NCBI RefSeq assembly: GCF_001431665.1
Contig: NZ_LLXV01000014.1
Location: forward strand, 124,001-188,000
Origin: Stenotrophomonas beteli
GTDB lineage: Bacteria; Pseudomonadota; Gammaproteobacteria; Xanthomonadales; Xanthomonadaceae
Length of the DNA: 64,000 bases
Direction of reading: 5' to 3'
In this document: piece by piece, positions 35,792 through 46,115 of the stretch
How the letters are laid out: the number at the start of each line of letters is the position of its first letter
Numbering within the stretch: position 1 is the first letter of the stretch
Position numbers and translations under genes: made by a program
Notes under the pieces: generated by a model
Databases searched by the model: none
What the model saw: the letters and a program-made list of their open reading frames with translations, nothing else
Told to the model about the DNA's origin: nothing

Positions 35792-38484
35792 AGCTGCCGT
35801 CACTGTCCATCGCCGGCCGTCGCAGCAGGTTGCACGGCCTGCCGGTCCTGGCCGTCCTGGCGTGCGTGGCGACCGTCGCGTCGGCGGCATCGCCGCAGCC
35901 CTGGCTGGATCCTTCGGCCAGCTTCGAGCAACGGGCCGCCGCACTCGTCGCGCAGATGACGCTGGAAGAGAAGGCTGCGCAGATGCAGAACGCCGCGCCG
36001 GCGATCGAACGCCTGGGGGTACCCGCCTACGACTGGTGGAACGAGGGACTGCACGGCGTAGCACGGGCAGGGCAGGCCACGGTGTTTCCGCAGGCAATCG
36101 GCCTGGCCGCGACCTTCGATGTGCCGTTGATGGGGCAGGTGGCCACGACCATCAGCGACGAGGCCCGCGCCAAGCACCATCAGTTCCTCCGCGAAGGCGC
36201 GCACGGCCGTTACCAGGGGCTGACCTTCTGGTCGCCGAACGTCAACATCTTCCGCGACCCGCGCTGGGGCCGCGGGCAGGAAACCTACGGCGAGGATCCC
36301 TACCTCACCGCCCGCATGGGGGTGGCCTTCGTGCGCGGCCTGCAGGGCGACGACCCGGTCTACCGCAAGCTGGACGCCACCGCCAAGCATCTGGCCGTGC
36401 ACAGCGGACCGGAGGCCGACCGCCATCACTTCGATGCACGGCCCAGCCGGCGCGACCTGTATGACACCTACCTGCCGGCGTTCGAGGCGCTGGTGAAGGA
36501 GGGCGACGTCGATGCGGTCATGGGCGCCTACAACCGCGTGTACGGCGAGTCCGCCAGTGCCAGCCGCTTCCTGCTGCGTGATGTGCTGCGGCGCGACTGG
36601 GGCTTCAAGGGCTACGTGGTCTCGGACTGCTGGGCCATCGTCGACATCTGGAAGCACCACCACATCGTCGCCACGCGCGAAGCCGCCGCGGCGCTGGCGG
36701 TCCGGAACGGCACCGAGCTGGAATGTGGCCAGGAGTACGCCACGCTGCCTGCCGCGGTGCGCCAGGGGCTGATCAGCGAAGCAGAGATCGACGATGCGGT
36801 AACCCGCCTGTTCACCGCACGGATGCGGCTGGGCATGTTCGATCCGCCCGAGCGGGTGCGCTGGGCGCGCATTCCGGCCTCGGTGAACCAGGCCCCGGCC
36901 CACGATGCGCTGGCGCTCAAGGCGGCGCAGGCATCGCTGGTGCTGCTGAAGAACGACGGCGTCCTGCCACTGTCGCGCAGCGTCAAGCGCATTGCCGTGG
37001 TCGGACCCACCGCCGACGACACCATGGCACTGCTCGGCAACTACTTCGGTACACCGGCCGCGCCCGTCACGATCCTGCAGGGCATACGCGATGCGGCCAG
37101 GGGTATCGAGGTGCGCTACGCCCGCGGCGTGGACCTGGTGGAAGGCCGTGACGATCCCGGTGCCACGCCGCTGATCGAGCCAACCTTCCTGCGGCCCTCG
37201 GCGGACTCGCCCGAGCGTGGCCTGCGCGGCGAGTACTTCCGCACGCCCGACCTGTCCGGCACGCCGGCCCTGGTGCGTACCGACGCGCAGATCGGCTTCC
37301 GCTGGGACCGCGGCTCGCCGACCGACAACCTGCTGGCACGCGGCGAAGCGGCTCCAGGGCAGGGGATCCCGAACGACCGCTTCAGCATCCGCTGGAGCGG
37401 CCAGCTGCTGCCGCCGGTGTCCGGCCGCTATCGGCTGGAGCTGGCCGGCGACGATGGCTACCGGCTGTACCTGGACGGCAAGCGCGTGATCGATCACTGG
37501 GAAAACAGTGACCGGCTGCATGCCGAAGGTGTCGAACTGGACCTGCAGGCGGGGCGCGCCTATGACCTGAAGCTGGAGTACTACGACGACCAGCGCGATG
37601 CCGGCGTGCGCCTGGGCTGGCGCATGCCCGGCGCCAAGGCGCCATTCGATGAAGCGCTCGATGCCGCACGCGATGCCGACGTGGTGGTGTTCGTCGGTGG
37701 CCTTACCGGCGACGTCGAAGGCGAGGAGATGACCGTCAACTATCCGGGCTTTGCCGGCGGTGACCGCACCGACCTGCGGCTGCCTGCGCCCCAGCGCACC
37801 CTGCTGGAGGCCCTGCACGGCACCGGCAAGCCGGTGGTGATGGTGCTCACCGGCGGTTCGGCCATCGCCGTGGACTGGGCGCAGGCACACCTGCCGGCGA
37901 TCCTGATGAGCTGGTACCCGGGCCAGCGCGGCGGCACTGCCGTCGGCCAGGCGCTGTTCGGCGACATCAATCCTGCCGGCCGCCTGCCGGTCACCTTCTA
38001 CAAGGCGGGCGAAGCGATGCCGGCATTCGACGACTACGCCATGGAGGGCCGTACCTATCGCTACTTCCGCGGCACGCCGCTGTATCCGTTCGGCCACGGG
38101 CTGTCATATACGCGGTTCGAATACGGCCCCCTCCGCCTGGATGCGGATACGATCCGCGCCGACGGCCGCCTGCGCGTGCAGGTGGACGTGGCAAATGCGG
38201 GCAGCCGCGCCGGTGACGAGGTGGTGCAGCTGTACGTACGGCGCGAGCGCGGCAGCGAGGGTGACGCCGTGCAGGAGCTGCGCGGCTTCCAGCGTGTCCA
38301 GCTGGCCCCGGGCGAACGCCGCACGATCACCTTCACCGTGGAGGCGCCGCAGGCGCTGCGCCACTATGACGATGCCCGCGCCGCGTACGTGGTGCAGCCC
38401 GGCGCGTACGAGATCAGGGTCGGCGCATCCAGTGCGGATGTGCGCGCGCGGGGCAGGTTCACCGTAGAGCCAACGCATGACTGA
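35788..38484 (+). CDS. GH3 beta-xylosidase with PA14 domain
   Basis: The 898-residue protein has a signal peptide (to about 34), a GH3 barrel with YDWWNEGLHGVAR, the catalytic nucleophile D280 in YVVSDCW, the GH3 C-terminal domain (SLVLLKND), an inserted PA14 domain (about 478-610, LRGEYFRTPDLSG to GVRLGWRMPG) and a fibronectin III-like end. The WWNEGLHG signature is typical of beta-xylosidases/arabinosidases rather than glucosidases. It releases xylose from xylo-oligosaccharides. It is the last gene of the ATGA chain; the transporter gene follows after 59 bp. Confidence 0.9.
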   Translation: MKLPSLSIAGRRSRLHGLPVLAVLACVATVASAASPQPWLDPSASFEQRAAALVAQMTLEEKAAQMQNAAPAIERLGVPAYDWWNEGLHGVARAGQATVFPQAIGLAATFDVPLMGQVATTISDEARAKHHQFLREGAHGRYQGLTFWSPNVNIFRDPRWGRGQETYGEDPYLTARMGVAFVRGLQGDDPVYRKLDATAKHLAVHSGPEADRHHFDARPSRRDLYDTYLPAFEALVKEGDVDAVMGAYNRVYGESASASRFLLRDVLRRDWGFKGYVVSDCWAIVDIWKHHHIVATREAAAALAVRNGTELECGQEYATLPAAVRQGLISEAEIDDAVTRLFTARMRLGMFDPPERVRWARIPASVNQAPAHDALALKAAQASLVLLKNDGVLPLSRSVKRIAVVGPTADDTMALLGNYFGTPAAPVTILQGIRDAARGIEVRYARGVDLVEGRDDPGATPLIEPTFLRPSADSPERGLRGEYFRTPDLSGTPALVRTDAQIGFRWDRGSPTDNLLARGEAAPGQGIPNDRFSIRWSGQLLPPVSGRYRLELAGDDGYRLYLDGKRVIDHWENSDRLHAEGVELDLQAGRAYDLKLEYYDDQRDAGVRLGWRMPGAKAPFDEALDAARDADVVVFVGGLTGDVEGEEMTVNYPGFAGGDRTDLRLPAPQRTLLEALHGTGKPVVMVLTGGSAIAVDWAQAHLPAILMSWYPGQRGGTAVGQALFGDINPAGRLPVTFYKAGEAMPAFDDYAMEGRTYRYFRGTPLYPFGHGLSYTRFEYGPLRLDADTIRADGRLRVQVDVANAGSRAGDEVVQLYVRRERGSEGDAVQELRGFQRVQLAPGERRTITFTVEAPQALRHYDDARAAYVVQPGAYEIRVGASSADVRARGRFTVEPTHD

Positions 38485-38543
38485 TCGTCATTACCCACCT
38501 CGATTCCCATCCGTTCAGATCCCTTTTCCAGGACGTCCGCTGC

Positions 38544-40028
38544 ATGGCAAGCACTGAACACGCGCTATCGGTACGCGAAAAGCTCGGCTACAGCCTGGGC
38601 GATCTTGCGGCCAACCTGATCTTCCAGACCCTGATCACCTATCTGGCGTTCTTCTACACCGACGTCTATCGCCTGCCGGCGGCCACGGCGGCGACGATCA
38701 TCTTCGTGGTCGGCCTGCTTGGCGCATTCGTGTTCACCCCGTTGATCGGCATCGCGGCCGATCGCACGTCCACGCGCTGGGGGCGCTTCCGCCCGTGGAT
38801 CCTGTGGACGGCCATTCCATTCGGCGTGCTGTCACTGCTGGCATTCAGTACACCGGACCTGGGTGAGCGCGGAAAGGTGGTCTATGCGCTGACCACCTAC
38901 GCGCTGCTGGTGTGCGTCTACGCCGCGAACAACCTGCCTTACTCGGCGTTGAGCGGTGTTCTGACCGGCAGCATGGCCCAGCGCAACAGCCTCTCGGCCT
39001 ACCGGTTCGTAGCCGTGATGATCGCGCAGTTCATCATCCAGGTGCTGTTGATGCCACTGGTGCTGATCCTGGGGGACGGTGACCGGGTGCGCGGCTTCGA
39101 ACGGGTGATGACCGCGTTCGCCCTCATCGGCACGCTGTTCTTCCTGATCACCTTCGCCACCACCCGCGAACGCATCGTGCCGACCCGCGAGCAGACCGGC
39201 GGCGTACTGCAGGACCTGTCCGACCTGCTGCACAACCGGCCGTGGCAGGTGATGCTCGCGCTGACCGTGCTGGTGTTCATCAACCTGGCGCTGAAAGGCG
39301 GCAGCTACATCTATTACTTCCAGTACTACATGAGCGAAGCGGCGCTGGTCGCATTCCTGCAGGATTCGGGCTTCAATGGGCTGATCGGTGGCCTGAATGC
39401 GGGCCTGGCCCGTGCCGGTCTTGCCGCATTCACCTGGCCCAGGGATGCCGCCACCTCGGCCTTCAGCCTGTTCAATGCCTGCGGCATCCTCTGCATGATC
39501 CTGGGCATCGGCCTGTCGCGGCGGCTGGCCGACCGCTTCGGAAAGCGCGATGTCTTTGGCGGTGCGCTGTTCGTATCGACCCTGTTCCTGCTCGCCTTCC
39601 TTCTCTTCCCGCCCACCGCAGTCGCCGTGGCCTTCGGCGCCTTCATGCTGCATGGCTTCTGCTACGGCATCACCATCCCGCTGCTGTGGGCGATGATCGC
39701 GGACGTCGCGGATTACTCCGAGTGGAAGAACCATCGCCGCGCCACTGCGATCATCTTCTCGGCGATGCTGTGCGGCCTGAAGATCGGCCTCAGCGTGGGC
39801 GGCGCACTGGTAGCCGCCATCCTTGCCCACTATGGCTACCAGGCAGGCCTGGCGCAGCAGCCCGAGGCGGTGGTGGAAGGCATTCGCCTGACCATCAGCG
39901 TCTACTGCTCCATTCCCTTCCTGCTCGCCGTGGCGCTGCTGTTCGCCTACGAGATCGACAAGCGTGCCGAAACCCGCATCGAACAGGATCTCCTGCTGCG
40001 TCGTCGTTCCGCCGACGCCTCCGCTTGA
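38544..40028 (+). CDS. GPH-family sugar:cation symporter
   Basis: The 494-residue protein has 12 helices of the glycoside-pentoside-hexuronide family: REKLGYSLGDLAANLIFQ at the N terminus, GIAADRTSTRWGRFRPWILW between helices 2 and 3, and VADYSEWKNHRRATAI later. XynT/YicJ-type members carry xylosides or xylo-oligosaccharides across the inner membrane. It stands before a GH43 enzyme without a signal peptide, consistent with import of short chains that are finished in the cytoplasm. Confidence 0.88.
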   Translation: MASTEHALSVREKLGYSLGDLAANLIFQTLITYLAFFYTDVYRLPAATAATIIFVVGLLGAFVFTPLIGIAADRTSTRWGRFRPWILWTAIPFGVLSLLAFSTPDLGERGKVVYALTTYALLVCVYAANNLPYSALSGVLTGSMAQRNSLSAYRFVAVMIAQFIIQVLLMPLVLILGDGDRVRGFERVMTAFALIGTLFFLITFATTRERIVPTREQTGGVLQDLSDLLHNRPWQVMLALTVLVFINLALKGGSYIYYFQYYMSEAALVAFLQDSGFNGLIGGLNAGLARAGLAAFTWPRDAATSAFSLFNACGILCMILGIGLSRRLADRFGKRDVFGGALFVSTLFLLAFLLFPPTAVAVAFGAFMLHGFCYGITIPLLWAMIADVADYSEWKNHRRATAIIFSAMLCGLKIGLSVGGALVAAILAHYGYQAGLAQQPEAVVEGIRLTISVYCSIPFLLAVALLFAYEIDKRAETRIEQDLLLRRRSADASA

Positions 40029-40044
40029 ACCCAGGATGACGACC

Positions 40045-41082
40045 ATGATCGACCACTCTGCCGGTGAAGACGGCCGGGCCGATGAAGCCCGGCTTGCGCA
40101 GCTCGCCACGCATGCCATTTCGCAACCGTTGGTGACCCACATCTATACCGCCGACCCCTCGGCACACGTGTTCGAGGGGCGCCTGTACATCTATCCGTCG
40201 CACGACATCGACGGCGGCCAGCCATTCGACGATGAAGGCGGCCATTTCGGCATGCAGGACTACCACGTGCTTAAGATGGATACGCCCGACGGCACCGCCG
40301 TCGATTGCGGCATGGCGTTGCATGTGCGGGACGTGCCCTGGGCCCGCAAACAGATGTGGGCCCCCGATGCCGCCTGTCGCGATGGCCGCTACTACCTCTA
40401 CTTCCCGGCCAAGGACGCCAGCGGTCGCTTCCGCATCGGCGTGGCCATCGGCGAGCGGCCCGATGGGCCGTTCGTTCCCCTCGCAGAGCCGATGAAGGGC
40501 GCCTACTCGATCGACCCGGCCGTGTTCGAAGACGATGACGGCAGCCACTACCTGTACTTCGGCGGCATCTGGGGCGGGCAGCTGCAGAAGTATCGTGACA
40601 ACCAGTACAACGACGCCCACCAGGAACCCGAGGGCAGTGCACCGGCGCTGGGCCCGCGCGTGGGCAGGCTTGACGCCAGCATGACCGAGCTGGCCGAAGC
40701 CACCCGCGAAGTCCAGATCCTGGATGAGCATGGCCAGCCACTGCGCGCGGATGATCACGCGCGACGCTTCTTCGAAGGGCCGTGGCTGCACAAGTACCAG
40801 GGCCGTTACTACCTCTCGTATTCCACCGGCAACACGCACCTGCTGTGCTATGCCGTGGGCGACAGCCCCTACGGGCCGTTCACCTATGGCGGGGTGATCC
40901 TGACGCCCGTGGTGGGCTGGACCACGCACCACTCCATCTGCCAGTTCGAAGGGCAGTGGTACCTGTTCTATCACGATGCACTGCTCTCGGGCGGCGTGAC
41001 CCACCTGCGCTCGGCCAAGTGCACGCCACTGCACATGGCGCAGGACGGCAGCATCGGCACGGTCGATCCCTATGGTGCATGA
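40045..41082 (+). CDS. GH43 glycosidase, cytoplasmic
   Basis: The 345-residue single-domain enzyme has the GH43 acidic triad at D37 (YTADPSAHV), D157 (SIDPAVF) and E244 (FFEGPWLHKY) and no signal peptide. ATG 40045 has AGGA 8 bases upstream; ATG 40036 lies inside that site and is less likely. It probably cleaves arabinose or xylose from oligosaccharides brought in by the preceding GPH transporter. It overlaps the epimerase gene by 11 bp. Confidence 0.87.
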   Translation: MIDHSAGEDGRADEARLAQLATHAISQPLVTHIYTADPSAHVFEGRLYIYPSHDIDGGQPFDDEGGHFGMQDYHVLKMDTPDGTAVDCGMALHVRDVPWARKQMWAPDAACRDGRYYLYFPAKDASGRFRIGVAIGERPDGPFVPLAEPMKGAYSIDPAVFEDDDGSHYLYFGGIWGGQLQKYRDNQYNDAHQEPEGSAPALGPRVGRLDASMTELAEATREVQILDEHGQPLRADDHARRFFEGPWLHKYQGRYYLSYSTGNTHLLCYAVGDSPYGPFTYGGVILTPVVGWTTHHSICQFEGQWYLFYHDALLSGGVTHLRSAKCTPLHMAQDGSIGTVDPYGA

Positions 41083-41917
41083 GCGCGTGCTGGCGGTGGA
41101 CGATGCACTCGCCGCGCTGCCGCCCGGTGAGCTGCACTGGCTGAGGTGCGGCGATCTGGAGGTTGCGCTGGCGACGGGGGCGGGCGGGCGCGTGGCGCAC
41201 CTGCGCTACTGCGGCGTGGAATGGCTGGTGGATGCGCAGCAGGCGGGTCCGGCGGCGATCGCATGGGGCTGCTACCCGATGGTGCCGTGGGCCGGGCGCA
41301 TCCGTCAGGGACAGTTCCGCTTCGACGGCGCGTCGCATGCGCTGCCGCTGAATTTCGGCGGGCATGCCATCCATGGCGTGGGCTTCACGCGGCCCTGGCA
41401 GGTCGAGCGCATGGAGGCGGCCACGGCCACGCTGTCGCTGGCGCTGCCACGCGACAGGTACTGGCCCTTTGGTGGCGTTGCCGTCCAGGAAGTGACCCTG
41501 CACCCTCACCGCCTGCAGCTGCGTCTCTCGGTCCAGGCGGGCGAGCAGGCGATGCCGGCGGTACTGGGCTGGCACCCGTGGTTCCGGAAGCCGGATCGAC
41601 TGCTGTTCAGCCCTCGCGCCATGTATCCGCGGGACGGAGAGGGCATTGCCACGCTGCCCTGTGTGTCTCCTGCCCACGGCCCATGGGACGACTGCTTCAT
41701 CGCCGAAAGCGGCATCACCCTGGTGCGTGGGGGCCAGCGCCTGCGGCTGCGGTCGGACAACGACCATTGGGTGGTCTACGACGGTGCGTCACACGCGACC
41801 TGTGTCGAACCGCAGAGTGGCCCGCCGGACGGCTTCACCCTGGCGCCGCATCGGCTGGAGCCGGGGCAGCGGCTGGCGTTGACGTTCGAACTGGCGTGGG
41901 CAGCGAACAGTCCTTGA
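41072..41917 (+). CDS. Aldose 1-epimerase
   Basis: The 281-residue protein has the galactose-mutarotase-like fold with WGCYPMVPWAGRIRQG, the active-site His in GGHAIHGVGFTRPW and LGWHPWFRK, and CVEPQSGPPDGF near the C terminus (catalytic Glu). It interconverts the alpha and beta anomers of aldoses such as xylose or arabinose, speeding entry into the isomerase step. It overlaps the end of the cytoplasmic GH43 gene and closes the xylan locus. A short gap of 126 bp without visible genes separates it from the fructose operon. Confidence 0.86.
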   Translation: MVHERVLAVDDALAALPPGELHWLRCGDLEVALATGAGGRVAHLRYCGVEWLVDAQQAGPAAIAWGCYPMVPWAGRIRQGQFRFDGASHALPLNFGGHAIHGVGFTRPWQVERMEAATATLSLALPRDRYWPFGGVAVQEVTLHPHRLQLRLSVQAGEQAMPAVLGWHPWFRKPDRLLFSPRAMYPRDGEGIATLPCVSPAHGPWDDCFIAESGITLVRGGQRLRLRSDNDHWVVYDGASHATCVEPQSGPPDGFTLAPHRLEPGQRLALTFELAWAANSP

Positions 41918-42043
41918 AGCCCGCCGGGGGCATGCACCGGAGGGCGACGCCGCAGCGGGCCGGCACGCCGCGATGGCTCTGCGGGCGGAGGGAGCGCGTC
42001 GGTGCGTCACGCTGGCAGCGCTTCGCGGCCACTGGCCGTTGCC

Positions 42044-43297
42044 TTACAGGCTCCAGTCGATCCGCAGGCCGGCGATCAGCGCATTCGGCAGGTCACGCTG
42101 GCGTGCGGGTTCATTGAACTGGTCGGGATGCACGATGTAGTGCAGGTTCGGCGCGACCCGAAGCTGCGGGGTGAGCTGGATGCCATAGCTCAGCTCCATC
42201 ATCACCTGGCTTCCGTGCGGGGTGCCGCTGCCACCCGCCGCGGCACGGGCAAGGCGCAGGTTCTCCAGCGCGATACCGCTGTACTTCTGCTGGGTGACGA
42301 CGAAGGCGATGCTGTCCTGCGGTCGCCGCGCCAGCGTACCTCTCTGGACCAGGCCGGCCTGCAGGAAGTGATCCTCGATCAACTGGCCGGAGGTACCCTT
42401 GAGCGCGGCACCGAAAAGGGTCAGGCCGCGACCATTGCCATCGCCGGTAAGCTGCTGCTCGAAGCGCGCGAACGCACCGGAGCGGCCACGATGGGTCGCA
42501 TGGACCTGGCCACTGAGCAGCGCCGGGGCGCCGTTGGCATCACGCAGTGGATCGAGATAGGCCGAGTTGTCCTGCCAGCCACCGAGCTCGTACCGGGCTT
42601 TCAGCCGCGCCGATCCAGGGCTGCGCCAGCCGATCGTGTAGGGCACGATCCAGCCGGTGGCCTGGTTCGTATTCCACTTCAGCCCATGCTGGCCGTCCTC
42701 GGCCTGGCTGGGGTCGACCTGATAGGCGCCGACGCGCACATAGACATCGGGCGTCACCCAGGCCGTGGCATCGGCCATCCAGCTCGATACCGGCCACCAG
42801 GTGAAATTGCTGGTGCGGAACACGTAGGTCGGGTTGCCGCAGGCCGAGTTGCCCTGGAAGTACTGGCACAGCTCCGAGCCGAGGTGGTGGATGTTGGCGA
42901 CGCTGCGCCCGGCTTCCAGTACCAGCCGGTCATCCAGCAGTTTCTGCTCGAGCGTCAGGTTGGCCAGGCGCGTGCCCTGGCCGCCGTAGATTTCCTGCAC
43001 CGAGGTGCTGTTGCCAGTGCTGCTGTTGGCCAGGTTGGTGCCATGGCGGTTGATGCCGTAGGCCTTGATCGTCGCGCCCCGCCAGCCGAACGCGGCGTCC
43101 AGATCCACATCGGCGCCGAACATGAGCTGTCCGGCATAGGCGGTGCCGCTGCGCTTGCCACCATCAAGCGTGGCGGCGGCTTCGCCGGTGTAGGCGAGCC
43201 TGGGAGTGAAGACGTCATTGGCGTCGGCGGCGGCGGGCAGGGACGGCAGGGTCAGCACGATCACCATCGGCAACACGTATCGGGAAGAGCGGGGCAT
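42044..43297 (-). CDS. Carbohydrate porin, OprB family
   Basis: The 417-residue protein has a signal peptide (to about residue 25, SLPAAADA) and a beta-barrel with GADVDLDAAFGWRGATIKAYG, EIYGGQGTRLANLTLEQ, AYQVDPSQA and a C-terminal RIDWSL, all usual in OprB carbohydrate-selective porins. ATG 43297 follows AGGAG; the longer open frame upstream is antisense sequence. It is 83 bp downstream of fruA on the same strand and is probably the outer-membrane entry for fructose in the fru operon. Confidence 0.87.
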   Translation of the reverse strand: MPRSSRYVLPMVIVLTLPSLPAAADANDVFTPRLAYTGEAAATLDGGKRSGTAYAGQLMFGADVDLDAAFGWRGATIKAYGINRHGTNLANSSTGNSTSVQEIYGGQGTRLANLTLEQKLLDDRLVLEAGRSVANIHHLGSELCQYFQGNSACGNPTYVFRTSNFTWWPVSSWMADATAWVTPDVYVRVGAYQVDPSQAEDGQHGLKWNTNQATGWIVPYTIGWRSPGSARLKARYELGGWQDNSAYLDPLRDANGAPALLSGQVHATHRGRSGAFARFEQQLTGDGNGRGLTLFGAALKGTSGQLIEDHFLQAGLVQRGTLARRPQDSIAFVVTQQKYSGIALENLRLARAAAGGSGTPHGSQVMMELSYGIQLTPQLRVAPNLHYIVHPDQFNEPARQRDLPNALIAGLRIDWSL

Positions 43298-43380
43298 GGG
43301 CGAGGCTCCTTGTGCAGGGCGCAGGTCACCGCGCTCCTGCGCGCGCAGGGGCGGTGGCAGGGTCTTGGCGATGGGATGGA

Positions 43381-45072
43381 TCAGGCCGGCGTGGTGACCG
43401 GCTTCTTGAGTATGCGCAGTGCGACCGCAGTGACCGCCACGCCGGCCAGCAACGCCAGCAGGTAGATGCCCAGGTGCGTGACCGCGTTCGGGATCGGCAG
43501 CACGAATACACCGCCGTGCGGCACCTTCAGCTCGACGCCCGCGGCCATCGAGATCGCGCCGGCTACGGCGGAGCCCAGAATCAGCGCGGGAATGGTGCGC
43601 AGCGGATCGCGTGCGGCGTAAGGGATCGCGCCCTCGGTCACGAAACTCAAGCCAAGCACGCCGGCGGCACCGGCAGTACCGCGCTCTTCGGCGGTGAAGC
43701 GGTTGCTGAACAACCACGTTGCCAGCGCAATGCCCAGCGGCGGGGTCATGCCGCCGATCATTGTTGCCGCCATCGGCGTGTAGACCTGGCTGGAGATCAA
43801 TGCAGTGGAGAAGGCGTAGGACGCCTTGTTGACCGGCCCACCCATGTCCACCGCCATCATTCCGCCCAGCAGCAGGCCGAGCAGGATCGCGCTGCTGCCC
43901 TGCATCCCGCGCAGCCAGTCGGTCAGCCATGCCAGCAGCCCGGCCACCGGCGTACCGATCACATACATCATCAGCAGGCCGACCAGCAGCGTGCCCAGCA
44001 CCGGCAGGATCAGCACCGGCTTGAGGCCCTCCAGGCTGCGCGGCAGGCGCAGTGCACGATTGATCCAGTGCACGCCATAGCCGGCGATGAAGCCGGCGAG
44101 GATGCCGCCGATGAAGCCTGCATCCATGTTGACCGCAACCAGCCCACCGATCATGCCGGGCGCGATGCCGGGGCGGTCGGCGATGGAGTAGGCGATGTAA
44201 CCGGCCAGTGCCGGCACCATCAACATGAAGCCGGACTTGGCACCGATCTGGAACAGCGACCAGGCCAGCGTGCCCTTGTGTGCATCATCGAAGGCGTAGA
44301 TGCCGCCCAGCGCAAAGGCCAACGCGATCAGCAGGCCACCGGCGGTAACGAACGGCAGCATGAACGACACACCGGTCATCAGGTGCTTGTAGGGGCCGGT
44401 GGCCCTGGTCTTTTCGGGGGTGCGGCCAGCAACCGCCGTAGCCGCGTGCACGCCGGCCTCGGCCAGCGCCTTGCGGACCAGGTTCTGGCCATCGTTGATC
44501 GCTGGCTTGGTACCACTCTTGAACAGGCGCTTGCCGGCGAAGCGCGACAGATCCACTTCGCGGTCGGCGGCAATCAGCACCAGGTCGGCGGCCGCGATTT
44601 CCTCGTCGTTCAATGCATCCTGCGCGCCAACCGAACCCTGGGTCTCGACCCGGATGACGTGGCCCAACGCCCTGGCGGCCTGCTGCAGGCCTTCGGCCGC
44701 CATGAAGGTGTGGGCGATGCCGGTCGGGCAGGACGTGACCGCGACGATGCGCTGGCCGCTGCCTGCCCTGGGTGCGACCGAAAGCGGCGCCAGCGCAGCA
44801 AGCGGATCGTCCAGCACTTCGCCAAGGCTCGCGCGCACGATCTGGGCGTTGCCGAAGCGGGACGTGTCTGCCTCGCCGTCACCGACCAGCAGCAGCGGCG
44901 TTGCGGTGCTGGCCTGTGCGGCGGTCAACGCGCCGGTGACGCCCTGGGCGCTGCGGATTTCGATCGCCAGTTCGAACCCGCGCTGGCGGGCGGCGCTACG
45001 CAGCGCTTCGGCGGCGAGAACCGCTTCGATGCTGCGATCGCCTGCGGCGATGACTACGGTGGAAACTTGCAT
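43381..45072 (-). CDS. fruA: Fructose PTS EIIBC component
   Basis: The 563-residue protein has a degenerate B' domain, a true EIIB domain with phospho-Cys C115 in [10 protein letters not shown], and a fructose-type EIIC of about nine helices ([37 protein letters not shown]). It imports fructose and phosphorylates it to fructose-1-phosphate. It lacks an EIIA domain, which is in FruB instead. ATG 45072 follows AGGAG. It lies third in the minus-strand order fruB-fruK-fruA-porin. Confidence 0.94.
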   Translation of the reverse strand: MQVSTVVIAAGDRSIEAVLAAEALRSAARQRGFELAIEIRSAQGVTGALTAAQASTATPLLLVGDGEADTSRFGNAQIVRASLGEVLDDPLAALAPLSVAPRAGSGQRIVAVTSCPTGIAHTFMAAEGLQQAARALGHVIRVETQGSVGAQDALNDEEIAAADLVLIAADREVDLSRFAGKRLFKSGTKPAINDGQNLVRKALAEAGVHAATAVAGRTPEKTRATGPYKHLMTGVSFMLPFVTAGGLLIALAFALGGIYAFDDAHKGTLAWSLFQIGAKSGFMLMVPALAGYIAYSIADRPGIAPGMIGGLVAVNMDAGFIGGILAGFIAGYGVHWINRALRLPRSLEGLKPVLILPVLGTLLVGLLMMYVIGTPVAGLLAWLTDWLRGMQGSSAILLGLLLGGMMAVDMGGPVNKASYAFSTALISSQVYTPMAATMIGGMTPPLGIALATWLFSNRFTAEERGTAGAAGVLGLSFVTEGAIPYAARDPLRTIPALILGSAVAGAISMAAGVELKVPHGGVFVLPIPNAVTHLGIYLLALLAGVAVTAVALRILKKPVTTPA

Positions 45073-45158
45073 GGGAACTCCTGGAATGCTTCGGGTTCGT
45101 CCTTGCAGGAGGCGCCGGACGCTGGTTGAAGCCAGCAACAGCGCCTCCTGCGGTCGTC

Positions 45159-46115
45159 TCAATCCAAACGCTCGATCAGCACGTCGCCGCTCCACTGGCG
45201 CACCTGCGCCGGATCCAACCGTCGCGCGTCGCCGCTTTCCAGGCGGCTCATCGAGAACGCCGTGGCCAGTCGTGCGCAGCCAGCCAGATCGAAGGCAGGC
45301 TCCAGCAATGCGGCAGCGATGCCGGCGACCATTGCGTCGCCCGCGCCGACCGTGCTGCCCTGGGCCAGCCGCGCCGGTCGCGCGATCAGCGCGCCGCTGC
45401 GATCAACGAACAGCGCGCCGTCGGTGCCCATCGAGATCGCCACCAGTGTGATCCCGCGTTCAACCAGCGCCACGCCCGCCGCTCGCAGGGCATGTCGATC
45501 CGGCAGCGGCGTGCCGATCCAGGCCTCCAGTTCGTGGCGGTTGGGCTTGACCGCGTAGGGCAGCGCGCCTCGTGCGCCGCCCAAGGCGGCCGCAAGCGCG
45601 TCGCCGCTGGTGTCCAGCAGCACGCGCGCACCTGCGGCACCGGCCCGCGCCTGGAGTCGAGCCCACGCGTCGACTGGCAGGCCGGACGGCAGGCTACCGG
45701 ACAACACCACCGGCAGCTCCGGCCGCAACAATGCATCAAGCCGGCGTGCCACGGCGTCCAGATCGGCACCCCCGAGCGTCAGCCCGGGCAGGTTGATGTC
45801 CGTGGTCTCGCCGCTGTCCTCTGCAACCAGCTTGATGTTGGTGCGGGTGTGCCCCGGTACGCGAAGGCAGGCATCAGCAATGCCCCGCGCCGAGAACAGC
45901 GCATCGAACGCACCGACGTTGCCGTCACCGAGCACGCCCAGTGCGGAGGTCGGCACGCCCCAGTCGGCCAGGCAGGCGGCGACGTTGATGCCCTTGCCGC
46001 CGGCATCATCGCGGCTGCTGCGGGCACGGTGCACGTGGCCCGGCTGCAGGCGCGCCAGGCGCACGGTCTGGTCGATCGCCGGATTCAGGGTGATGGTGAC
46101 TGCACCGGCATTCAT
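45159..46115 (-). CDS. fruK: 1-phosphofructokinase
   Basis: The 318-residue PfkB-family kinase has the N-terminal [22 protein letters not shown] and the C-terminal ATP/catalytic motif [13 protein letters not shown] with the catalytic Asp. It converts fructose-1-phosphate to fructose-1,6-bisphosphate. Its ATG overlaps the fruB stop (ATGA), so it is translated with the PTS multiphosphoryl protein. Confidence 0.94.
   Translation of the reverse strand: MNAGAVTITLNPAIDQTVRLARLQPGHVHRARSSRDDAGGKGINVAACLADWGVPTSALGVLGDGNVGAFDALFSARGIADACLRVPGHTRTNIKLVAEDSGETTDINLPGLTLGGADLDAVARRLDALLRPELPVVLSGSLPSGLPVDAWARLQARAGAAGARVLLDTSGDALAAALGGARGALPYAVKPNRHELEAWIGTPLPDRHALRAAGVALVERGITLVAISMGTDGALFVDRSGALIARPARLAQGSTVGAGDAMVAGIAAALLEPAFDLAGCARLATAFSMSRLESGDARRLDPAQVRQWSGDVLIERLD

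Noticed and set aside
35800..38097. 765-codon open frame on the minus strand
   Set aside because: Antisense to the GH3-PA14 beta-xylosidase; no family motif, and composition is that of a reverse-strand shadow.
43312..45129. 605-codon open frame on the plus strand
   Set aside because: Antisense to fruA, whose phospho-Cys and EIIC motifs are intact; the product would be rich in His, Gln and Arg without domains.
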